From: Candidatus Sediminicultor secundus
Lineage (GTDB): Bacteria; Atribacterota; JS1; SB-45; 34-128
Direction: 5' to 3'
Length of the DNA stretch: 6,234 bases
Assembly: GCA_002849045.2 (NCBI GenBank)
Contig: NCRO01000031.1
Coordinates: 1 to 6,234 of the forward strand
Part shown: positions 1 through 5,761 of the stretch, piece by piece
Layout: every line of letters starts with the position of its first letter
Position numbering within the stretch: the first letter of the stretch is position 1
Position numbers and translations under genes: made by a program
The notes under the pieces: generated by a model
Told to the model about the DNA's origin: nothing
The model's database searches: none
The model's input: only the letters and a program-made list of their open reading frames with translations

Positions 1-2
1 TT

Positions 3-659
3 GATCGGACTGATTTCCTTATTATCACTTAACCCTCTAATCTTCAGGTTTCTACCGGGGAAAAGGGAGAATTATGGATAAAAGCTAAATTTTACGGGAA
101 GTCTGCTCATGGCTCAACTCCCGAGGTAGGAGTAAATACAATTATTCCGGGGAGTGAGTTTGTTGTGAATATTACTGAGAAATATGAGAAAATATTTGAA
201 GCAGACCTTTTTTGGGGTAAAACTTCAATGAATATTGGACAGTTTCATGGCGGAGTGCAGGTAAATATTGTCCCCAATTATTCAGAAATACAACTGGATT
301 TTAGGGTAATTTCAGAAGAAGATAAAGAGAAAGCAGTGGAATTAGTCAGAAAGACCGGTGAAGAGATTGCAAAAAAGTATAAAGTGCGTTTTGCGGAAGA
401 GATTTTTAACTATCACCCCCCAATCTTTACCAGTCCGGATAATCATTACGTAGAAAAGTTTTTACAAGCAGCCGGAGTAAGGGAAGTAATAATTACCAAA
501 TACTGCACTGATGGAGCAACTATCATACCAATAAAGAAGATGCCTTTCATTATTTTTGGTCCTGGCGATATTGCCCAGGCCCATCAAAATGATGAATATA
601 TTGAATTGGAATCTCTCTATCGAGCAGTAGACTCGTTTATCGATTTTCTTAAAACCTGA
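3..659 (+). pseudogene. M20-family metallopeptidase/deacylase (ArgE/DapE/YgeY-like), 5'-truncated by the window, with in-frame stop
   Basis: C-terminal part of a zinc-dependent M20 amidohydrolase; the family removes acyl or amino-acid groups from small amides in the cytoplasm. Frame 3 reads DRTDFLIIT, then TAA at 30-32, then PSNLQVSTGEKGELW. This matches the family block '..EPT/EPS-NLQV..G.kG', where the stop replaces the Glu that binds metal in CPG2 and DapE. After it come the lid-domain hallmarks GKSAHGSTPEVGVNTI (His codon 108-110), GGVQVNIVPNYSEIQLDFRV, a CTDGAT segment, and the C-terminal FGPGD...AHQNDEY with the last zinc-ligand His (582-584). No good start with a Shine-Dalgarno site exists after the stop; the GTG at 165 lies inside the lid domain. 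The gene ends at TGA 657-659, which is also the first three bases of a palindromic repeat. A GAA to TAA change or a base-call error explains the stop equally well. The subfamily cannot be fixed from this fragment. Confidence 0.8.
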
Positions 660-690
660 CAGGGGACGGTCCTCTGGCAGGTTTTGATAG
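657..690 (+). repeat. GGGGACGGT palindromic repeat, copy A
   Basis: First unit of a 34-nt direct repeat that matches copy B (701-734) at 28 of 34 positions, all six differences being transitions. Positions 657-679 form a near-palindrome centred on GGACGGTCC (664-672), able to fold as a short hairpin. The core GGGGACGGTCCTCTG is at 662-676. It overlaps the stop codon of the M20 gene. The style resembles the REP-like elements mobilised by RAYT/IS200-type transposases; that link is inference, as no transposase is present. Confidence 0.75.
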
Positions 691-700
691 AAAAATAAAT

Positions 701-734
701 TGGCAGGGGACGGTCCTTTGACAAATTTTGATAA
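701..734 (+). repeat. GGGGACGGT palindromic repeat, copy B
   Basis: Second unit of the direct repeat, starting 44 nt after copy A. The core GGGGACGGTCCTTTG is at 706-720 and the near-palindrome spans 701-723. Both copies are followed by TTTTGATA, so the repeated unit reaches beyond the hairpin. Confidence 0.75.
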
Positions 735-775
735 AAAAAATGTCATTGCATGGTAATCTCATTTCGTATCGAGTG

Positions 776-859
776 AAGTAATGAGTAATGAGTAACAGGT
801 TACGGGTTGCAAGTTGCGAGTTTACAGAATAGAAGTCAGGAGTCAGAATCCAGAATCCA
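776..859 (+). repeat. Degenerate heptanucleotide tandem array, 12 units
   Basis: Twelve 7-nt units in unbroken phase: AAGTAAT, GAGTAAT, GAGTAAC, AGGTTAC, GGGTTGC, AAGTTGC, GAGTTTA, CAGAATA, GAAGTCA, GGAGTCA, GAATCCA, GAATCCA. The sequence drifts along the array from GAGTAAY through RRGTTGC to GRAGTCA and GAATCCA, while the 7-nt spacing holds. It resembles the heptanucleotide short tandem repeats known from cyanobacteria and other bacteria. No function is evident. Confidence 0.75.
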
Positions 860-887
860 AAATAATAGTTGGTAGCTTAAGGCAAGG

Positions 888-907
888 GGGTTCGATTCAT
901 CGAACCC
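888..907 (+). repeat. 20-nt palindrome 1 (GGGTTCGAT..ATCGAACCC)
   Basis: Perfect 9-nt arms at 888-896 and 899-907 separated by TC. It shares length, the GGG/CCC ends and the GATTCATC core layout with the next two palindromes, so the three look like one family. Confidence 0.75.
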
Positions 908-919
908 GCAATAATGTAG

Positions 920-939
920 GGGCACGATGCATCGTGCCC
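920..939 (+). repeat. 20-nt palindrome 2 (GGGCACGATGCATCGTGCCC)
   Basis: Perfect 20-nt palindrome. With flanking bases it begins GTAGGGGCAC (916-925), the exact inverse of GTGCCCCTAC at 984-993 in palindrome 3. The pair therefore forms a 78-nt unit with 10-nt outer inverted repeats. Confidence 0.8.
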
Positions 940-969
940 AAGGGTAATCAAAAGACAATAAAACAGGAA

Positions 970-989
970 GGGCACAATTCATTGTGCCC
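970..989 (+). repeat. 20-nt palindrome 3 (GGGCACAAT..ATTGTGCCC)
   Basis: Perfect 9-nt arms at 970-978 and 981-989 around TC. Compared with palindrome 2, G926 becomes A976 and C933 becomes T983, a paired change that keeps the stem complementary. It is followed by CTAC, closing the outer inverted repeat that starts at 916. Confidence 0.8.
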
Positions 990-1025
990 CTACACCTGAA
1001 TCATAATTTCTTTAACGCAATACGC

Positions 1026-1031
1026 TATACT
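1026..1031 (+). promoter_or_regulatory. Possible -10 box upstream of the PLP enzyme gene
   Basis: TATACT lies 27 nt before the start codon in the only unique-looking stretch between the repeats and the gene. No convincing -35 box is seen at 16-18 nt upstream, so this is a weak call. Confidence 0.25.
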
Positions 1032-1042
1032 AACGACTAAAA

Positions 1043-1048
1043 AAGGAG
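1043..1048 (+). promoter_or_regulatory. Ribosome binding site, PLP enzyme gene
   Basis: AAGGAG with 9 nt to the ATG at 1058 in an A-rich leader. It supports that start. Confidence 0.75.
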
Positions 1049-1057
1049 AAAAAAACA

Positions 1058-2530
1058 ATGATCGATTTAACTATCAACGAAGAACAACTTGAGAGAACCA
1101 TAGAAAGAGCCAAAGAAAAAAATATTATTATTCCAACTTTTGAGCAGATGAAAAATCCAGAACTTATTCCGGAAGAAATTAAAAGTAAATTAAAGAACAT
1201 AGGATTATGGGACATTAATTCCTATAATCTTTTTCGAATTACCTGGAAGAATGAAGAGGTAAAAAAAGGCGGTCAATTCGGAGGAGTTAATTTTTTAGAG
1301 TTACCCCCAGAATTAACCGGGGTTAGAGCCAGGGTTATTGGTCTGGTAGGTAAATGGTTTCCTACCGGAGCCCATAAAGTCGGAGCTACTTTTGGCTGTT
1401 TGGTGCCCAGATTGGTTACCGGACAGTTTGACCCTACTTCTCAGAAAGCAGTCTGGCCTTCTACCGGTAATTATTGCCGGGGTGGGGCTTATAATGCCGA
1501 CCTTCTCTCCTGTGAATCGATTGCCATCCTTCCGGAAGGTATGAGCAAAGAACGCTTTGACTGGTTAGCCAAAGTAGCCGGAGAAGTAATTGCTACTCCG
1601 GGAACGGAGAGCAATGTAAAAGAAATTTTCGATAAGACCTGGGAATTAAAGAAGACCAGAGATAATGTAGTAATCTTTAATCAGTTTGATGAATTTGGTA
1701 ATCACCTATGGCATTATGAAGTTACCGGACAGGCCATGGAAGAAGTCTTATCCCAGATTATGAGCTCCAAAGATAATTATGCAGGAGTGGTGCTAACTAC
1801 CGGTTCCGCGGGTACCTTAGGTTGTGGAGATTATATGAAAGAAAAATACCCTACCAGTAAGATAGCTGCCGGTGAAGCCTTACAATGTCCCACACTTCTT
1901 GCTAATGGTTTTGGTGCTCATCGCATTGAAGGGATAGGAGATAAACATGTTCCCTGGATTCATAATGCAAAAAATACTGATATGGTTATTGCCGTAGACG
2001 ATCGCAACAGTATGGGGATAATCCGTCTATTCAATGAACCTATTGGCCAGAAATACTTGAGTAAAAAAGGTGTTCCTGCAGAAATAATTGAAAAATTACC
2101 TCTAATGGGAATCTCCAGTGTGGCCAATATGATTATGGCTATAAAGTTTGCTAAATATTATGAACTTACCGAAAAAGATATAGTTCTAACTGTCTTTACA
2201 GATTCTATGGAACTGTATGGTTCACGCTTAAAAGAATTGGAAGAAGAATTTGGTCCCTATGATGAAGCTGATGCAGTTATCGATTTCCATCGGAACCTGC
2301 AGGCACTTACTACTGATTATATGCAAGAATTAACCTATCAGGATAGAAAAAGAATCCATAACCTCAAATACTTTACCTGGATAGAACAACAGGGCAAAGA
2401 TATAGAGGAGTTAGATGCTCAATGGTATGATTATGAGAATTACTGGGGCGGTATCCACAAACAGACAAGCAATATTGATAAATTAATTAAAGAGTTTAAC
2501 GAGAAAACCGGTCTCCTTAAAGAACTTTAA
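1058..2530 (+). CDS. PLP-dependent fold-type-II enzyme (tryptophan-synthase-beta-like family), substrate unknown
   Basis: A 490-residue cytoplasmic enzyme of the PALP superfamily, which uses pyridoxal phosphate for beta-elimination, beta-replacement or related chemistry on amino acids. Visible marks: PTGAHKVGATFG at 102-113, with K107 the likely Schiff-base lysine (compare HTGAHK in TrpB); the substrate-loop motif STGNY at 135-139; and the glycine-rich phosphate loop GSAGTLG at 249-255. GIGDKHVPW (292-300) and the C-terminal tail are beyond the usual core. It is roughly 90-100 residues longer than typical cysteine synthases or diaminopropionate ammonia-lyase. Its K107 context differs from theirs, so YgeX/DpaL and CysK are unlikely. 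It resembles proteins annotated 'pyridoxal-5-phosphate-dependent protein beta subunit' in anaerobes; the beta subunit of 2-amino-4-oxopentanoate thiolase (OrtB) is one distant alternative, but no OrtA-like gene is adjacent. It lies 55 nt before xdhA on the same strand and may share its transcript. Family is secure, function is not. Confidence 0.85.
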   Translation: MIDLTINEEQLERTIERAKEKNIIIPTFEQMKNPELIPEEIKSKLKNIGLWDINSYNLFRITWKNEEVKKGGQFGGVNFLELPPELTGVRARVIGLVGKWFPTGAHKVGATFGCLVPRLVTGQFDPTSQKAVWPSTGNYCRGGAYNADLLSCESIAILPEGMSKERFDWLAKVAGEVIATPGTESNVKEIFDKTWELKKTRDNVVIFNQFDEFGNHLWHYEVTGQAMEEVLSQIMSSKDNYAGVVLTTGSAGTLGCGDYMKEKYPTSKIAAGEALQCPTLLANGFGAHRIEGIGDKHVPWIHNAKNTDMVIAVDDRNSMGIIRLFNEPIGQKYLSKKGVPAEIIEKLPLMGISSVANMIMAIKFAKYYELTEKDIVLTVFTDSMELYGSRLKELEEEFGPYDEADAVIDFHRNLQALTTDYMQELTYQDRKRIHNLKYFTWIEQQGKDIEELDAQWYDYENYWGGIHKQTSNIDKLIKEFNEKTGLLKEL

Positions 2531-2537
2531 ACTCTGA

Positions 2538-2566
2538 TGTGACCGGGGACGGTTCTCTGTTACACA
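2538..2566 (+). repeat. GGGGACGGT palindromic repeat, copy C
   Basis: Core GGGGACGGTTCTCTG (2545-2559), one base different from copy A's core, flanked by TGTG (2538-2541) and CACA (2563-2566) as outer inverted ends. The flanks differ from copies A and B, so this is a related subtype. It fills most of the gap between the PLP gene stop and the xdhA ribosome binding site. There is no T-run after it, so it is not a standard terminator. Confidence 0.7.
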
Positions 2567-2571
2567 GGAAA

Positions 2572-2577
2572 GGGAGG
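2572..2577 (+). promoter_or_regulatory. Ribosome binding site, xdhA
   Basis: GGGAGG, 8 nt before the ATG at 2586; it fixes the xdhA start. It begins only 5 nt after palindromic repeat copy C. Confidence 0.8.
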
Positions 2578-2585
2578 CGAAGAAG

Positions 2586-4886
2586 ATGGATTATGATAAA
2601 ATTAATAAGCCGATAAGGCGAGTTGATGCCTACGAAAAGGTTACCGGCAAAGCTAAATTTGGCGCTGACTTTTTCTTTCCCAATATGCTTTATGGTAAAG
2701 TTTTACGAAGTAAATATCCCCATGCTCGAATTGTGAAGGTAAATATTGAAAAAGCTCTAGCCTATCCGGGTGTTGAAGCGATTATAAGAGCAGAAGATAT
2801 CCCTAATAATGAATTTGGAGTAATTGTTCAAAATCAACAGGTTTTAGCTCGACAACAGGTTTTTTATATCGGTGATGGCATTGCTGTCGCTGCTGCCGAA
2901 ACTAAAGAGACCGCTGCAAAGGCCCTGGAGTTAATTGAGGTAGAATATGAGGAATTACCGGGTATTTTTGACCCGGAAGAAGCCGAGAAAAAAGATGCTC
3001 CCTTAATCCATTCAGAATTGGAAAATAATCAGGTAGTTCATCATCGATTGAGAAAAGGGGATGCAGAAAAAGGTTTCGCTCAGGCAGAGGTAATACTGGA
3101 AAGAGAATATACCACTCAATTTGTAGAACACGGTTATATCGAACCTGAGTCTCTCGTAGCAGTGCCCCATGAACATAATACTTTGGTAACTATCTATGGT
3201 TCGATTCAGAATCCTTTTTCCTGTCGGAATGCCGTAGCAAGTGTGCTTAAGGTACCCCTGAACAAAGTGAGAATAATTCAGAATCATATGGGAGGCTCGT
3301 TTGGGGGTAAAGATGAAGTTATGTCTTCTATGGCTGCCCGGGCTGCCCTCTTAGCTTTAAAAACCGACCGACCGGTTAAAATGGTTAATACCAGAGATGA
3401 ATCAATTCTCGAAAGTTATAAACGTCACCCTTACCAAATGAAATATAAAGTTGGTGCCACCAAAGAAGGTAAGCTGGTAGCAATGGAAATTAAGTGTTTA
3501 GCCGATAGCGGAGCTTATGCCTGCCAGACTCCCTTTGTTACCTGGCGCTCAGTTGTTCAGGCAACCGGCCCCTATGAAGTTCCCCACGTGAAAACAGATA
3601 CTTATGGATATTACACCAATAATGTGTATACCGGGGCGATGAGAGGTTATGGTTCACCACAGATTATCTTTGCTCAGGAATCATTAATGGATGAACTGGC
3701 AGAAGAATTAAAGATGACCCCCATGGAACTGCGTTTGAGAAATATATATCACAATAATTCTATTACTGCCAGTGGACAGAAATTGGATAATCATCAGGTG
3801 AGCCTGGAAGAGGTGATTAGTAAAGCTGTTGAATCCAGTAATTATAAAGAGAAATACAGAGAATACAGTAAACCCCAATCAGGAGATAAAAAAAGAGGAA
3901 TCGGTATGGCTATCAGTTTTCGAGGCTGCAGTTTGGGAGCTGAGGCAACCGATGCCGCCGGGGCTATAGTCGCCATTCAGCGTGACGGGAGTATCTTAAT
4001 CTCCTGTGGGTTGGCTGAAAATGGCGAAGGTTTAAAGACTGTTTTTACCCAGATGGCTGCTGAAGAATTAGGAGTGGACATTAAAAGGATTAACTATATG
4101 GAAGTTGATACTTCGGTATCTCCTGAGAGTGGGGCTACAGTCGCCTCTCGCAGCACTATATTAGGCGGCAATGCAGTGAAAAATGCTGCCCATCAATTAA
4201 AAGAAACTCTTGCTGAAATAGTTTCAGCTGAATTTAAAATTAGAACAGATAATTTGGATTTTAAAAATGAGAATATATATGAGAAAAATAAAAATCAAAA
4301 GATTATTTCTTTTGATGAGGCTATAAATTTGGCTAATCAGGAGGGAATATTTTTATCTGCTTACGGTTGGTACAAAGCCCCTGATATTTCCTGGGACGAA
4401 GAAATTGGCCAGGGCAGACCATATTTTACCTATGTTTATGGTTGTCAAATAGCTGAAGTGGAAGTTGATACAGCTACCGGTCAGATAGAAGTATTAAAGA
4501 TAACCGCTGCCCATGACGTGGGTAGAGCCATTAATCCTGCCTGCCTTAAAGGGCAGATCTATGGTGGGGTAATGATGGGATTGGGTTATGGTGTCATGGA
4601 AGAAGTAGAAACCGCGAATGGCTACATTAAAAATACTAACTTTGATGAATATCTAATTCCCACTATAAAAGATACGCCAGAAATTAGCCCGGTTATTGTA
4701 GAAAATCCCGACCCTCATGGTCCTTATGGAGCTAAATCTATTGGTGAACCGACTTTAGAATTGGGCGCACCTGCTATTGCCAATGCAGTAGCTCATGCAA
4801 CCGGAAAAAGAATCAGACATTTACCCCTTAATTTAGAACGGGTCTTACTGGGACATTCTTTAAGTAAATGGGGGACAAAAAAATGA
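2586..4886 (+). CDS. xdhA: Xanthine dehydrogenase-family molybdenum hydroxylase, Mo-binding subunit
   Basis: Large catalytic subunit (766 residues; E. coli XdhA is about 750) that binds molybdopterin and hydroxylates purine-type N-heterocycles with water as oxygen source. An N-terminal aldehyde oxidase/xanthine dehydrogenase a/b domain (~15-125) is followed by two Mo-cofactor-binding domains (~140-385 and ~410-745). Aligned from memory to bovine xanthine oxidase without gaps over key blocks: Q208 = Q767 (SIQN), D243 = E802 (GGSFGGKD 236-243), R321 = R880, R353 and Y355 = R912 and F914 (AMRGYG 351-356), L450 = F1009, E481 = Q1040 (ENGEG 478-482), A520 and S521 = A1079 and S1080, and E721 = the general base E1261 (SIGEP 718-722). 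Acid and Arg at the purine-binding pair are kept, but E802 is Asp and Q1040 is Glu. There is no signal peptide, so it is cytoplasmic. The stop overlaps the xdhB start by ATGA. Family and subunit are sure; the substrate is likely a purine but unproven. Confidence 0.93.
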   Translation: MDYDKINKPIRRVDAYEKVTGKAKFGADFFFPNMLYGKVLRSKYPHARIVKVNIEKALAYPGVEAIIRAEDIPNNEFGVIVQNQQVLARQQVFYIGDGIAVAAAETKETAAKALELIEVEYEELPGIFDPEEAEKKDAPLIHSELENNQVVHHRLRKGDAEKGFAQAEVILEREYTTQFVEHGYIEPESLVAVPHEHNTLVTIYGSIQNPFSCRNAVASVLKVPLNKVRIIQNHMGGSFGGKDEVMSSMAARAALLALKTDRPVKMVNTRDESILESYKRHPYQMKYKVGATKEGKLVAMEIKCLADSGAYACQTPFVTWRSVVQATGPYEVPHVKTDTYGYYTNNVYTGAMRGYGSPQIIFAQESLMDELAEELKMTPMELRLRNIYHNNSITASGQKLDNHQVSLEEVISKAVESSNYKEKYREYSKPQSGDKKRGIGMAISFRGCSLGAEATDAAGAIVAIQRDGSILISCGLAENGEGLKTVFTQMAAEELGVDIKRINYMEVDTSVSPESGATVASRSTILGGNAVKNAAHQLKETLAEIVSAEFKIRTDNLDFKNENIYEKNKNQKIISFDEAINLANQEGIFLSAYGWYKAPDISWDEEIGQGRPYFTYVYGCQIAEVEVDTATGQIEVLKITAAHDVGRAINPACLKGQIYGGVMMGLGYGVMEEVETANGYIKNTNFDEYLIPTIKDTPEISPVIVENPDPHGPYGAKSIGEPTLELGAPAIANAVAHATGKRIRHLPLNLERVLLGHSLSKWGTKK
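4870..4875 (+). promoter_or_regulatory. Ribosome binding site, xdhB
   Basis: GGGGGA inside the 3' end of xdhA, 7 nt before the ATG at 4883. It favours that start over the ATG at 4868, which has no upstream Shine-Dalgarno site. Confidence 0.6.
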
Positions 4887-5761
4887 TATCCTACGAATTT
4901 TTAACCACCCAAAAAATAGAAGAAGCCCTGAATTATTTAGATAAATTTAGTAAAGTTCATATATTAGCCGGAGGGACAGATTTGTTGGTTAACCTTTATA
5001 AAGAGAGCCCTCGCTTGCCAAGCTTTGATTACCTGTTAGATATAAGCAATATTTCAGAATTAAAAATTATTAATTCAATTAGTAACTTTATAGGAATAGG
5101 ACCGTTGGTGACCCATTCCCGATTGATTAATGAGCCGCTCATCAAAAATAATTTTCCTGTATTAGCGGAAGCAGCTTACGCTATTGGTTCAACCCAAATC
5201 CGTAATCGTGGCACCATCGGAGGTAATATTGTTAATGCCTCACCGGCAGCAGATCTATTACCCCCTCTAATCGCCTTAAGGGCTGAAGTAGAATTAACTT
5301 CCAGTAAAGGTAAAAGAGTATTGCCCTTAGAAGAATTTTTAGCCGGTCCTTATAAAACTAAAATACAAGCTAATGAATTATTAACCAAAATAAAAATTCC
5401 TCTACTTGGTGATAATTATTATGCTGATTTTCAAAAAATCGGTCGAAGAAAGGCTTTATCGATTGCCAGGTTGAGCCTTGCTCTGGTTGTAAAAAAGGAT
5501 AATGACGGCATTTTTCAAGATACCAGAGTTGTTCCCGGGTCTGCCACGCCTTATCCTCAATCCCTTCCGGAGACTGAAAAAGCTATCGATGGTAAATCTA
5601 TATTTAATATCGATGTAGAGGAGATTGGTAAAATAACCAGTAAGGAAATGGTTTCTATCACCGGAGAAAGATGGTCTACTCCCTACAAAAAACCGACTAT
5701 CGCTGTCCTGATTCAGAGAGCACTGAAAAAAATTATTGAGGAGGCAAAGACCAATGACTGA
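4883..5761 (+). CDS. xdhB: Xanthine dehydrogenase-family FAD-binding subunit
   Basis: A 292-residue flavoprotein subunit, the same length as E. coli XdhB, which takes electrons from the 2Fe-2S subunit and passes them to the acceptor. FAD-binding marks are LAGGTDLL (28-35) and QIRNRGTIGGNIVNASPAAD (105-124). The C-terminal CO-dehydrogenase-flavoprotein-like domain covers about 180-283, with GRRKALSIARLSLAL and a final YKKPTIAVLIQRAL helix. It has no cysteine at all, so the extra 4Fe-4S loop of 4-hydroxybenzoyl-CoA reductase HcrB is absent. The start was set at 4883 because MISYEF aligns with the family N-terminus, a Shine-Dalgarno site precedes it and ATGA couples it to xdhA. An in-frame ATG at 4868 would add five residues. 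Confidence 0.92.
   Translation: MISYEFLTTQKIEEALNYLDKFSKVHILAGGTDLLVNLYKESPRLPSFDYLLDISNISELKIINSISNFIGIGPLVTHSRLINEPLIKNNFPVLAEAAYAIGSTQIRNRGTIGGNIVNASPAADLLPPLIALRAEVELTSSKGKRVLPLEEFLAGPYKTKIQANELLTKIKIPLLGDNYYADFQKIGRRKALSIARLSLALVVKKDNDGIFQDTRVVPGSATPYPQSLPETEKAIDGKSIFNIDVEEIGKITSKEMVSITGERWSTPYKKPTIAVLIQRALKKIIEEAKTND
5739..5744 (+). promoter_or_regulatory. Ribosome binding site, xdhC
   Basis: A full consensus AGGAGG, 9 nt before the ATG at 5754. It decides the start against the upstream in-frame TTG at 5736, which would place the site inside the coding region. Confidence 0.85.

Larger units (their letters stand above)
660..1057. other. Gene-free, repeat-rich intergenic region
   Basis: About 400 bp with no credible gene. 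In order it holds two GGGGACGGT palindromes, a short AT-rich stretch (735-773), a heptanucleotide array (776-859), three 20-nt palindromes (888-907, 920-939, 970-989), then a possible promoter and the ribosome binding site of the PLP enzyme gene. The reading frame open from 814 to 999 is built almost wholly from these repeats and is not protein-like. Confidence 0.8.

Noticed and set aside
30..32. Programmed recoding of the M20 stop (selenocysteine or readthrough)
   Set aside because: The codon is TAA, not TGA, and no SECIS-like hairpin or slippery site is seen just after it.
165..659. M20 gene starting at GTG 165
   Set aside because: Family homology continues upstream without break to 33, and past the TAA to position 3; the GTG encodes an internal Val.
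462..746. Antisense frames opposite the M20, xdhA (3012-3287), PLP (1030-1215) and xdhB/xdhC (5456-5869) genes
   Set aside because: They mirror well-supported genes, and their translations show no recognisable domain.
886..907. tRNA T-arm-like string GGTTCGATTC
   Set aside because: It is part of a simple palindrome; no acceptor, D or anticodon arm can be found upstream at tRNA spacing.
657..993. CRISPR array
   Set aside because: Repeats are of different kinds, too short and unevenly spaced, with no spacer pattern and no cas gene.
814..999. Open frame of 61 codons in the spacer
   Set aside because: It runs through the heptanucleotide array and all three palindromes, has no Shine-Dalgarno site and its composition reflects the repeats.
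1058..2530. Calling the PLP enzyme diaminopropionate ammonia-lyase (ygeX/dpaL) from its neighbourhood
   Set aside because: It is much longer, and the lysine motif PTGAHKVGA does not match that family; context alone is not enough.
4868..4882. Longer xdhB start at ATG 4868
   Set aside because: No Shine-Dalgarno site precedes it, and the five added residues lie before the family N-terminus; the G-rich site at 4870-4875 serves ATG 4883.
5736..5753. Longer xdhC start at TTG 5736
   Set aside because: The AGGAGG site lies downstream of this TTG and serves the ATG at 5754; the added MRRQRP is not family-like.
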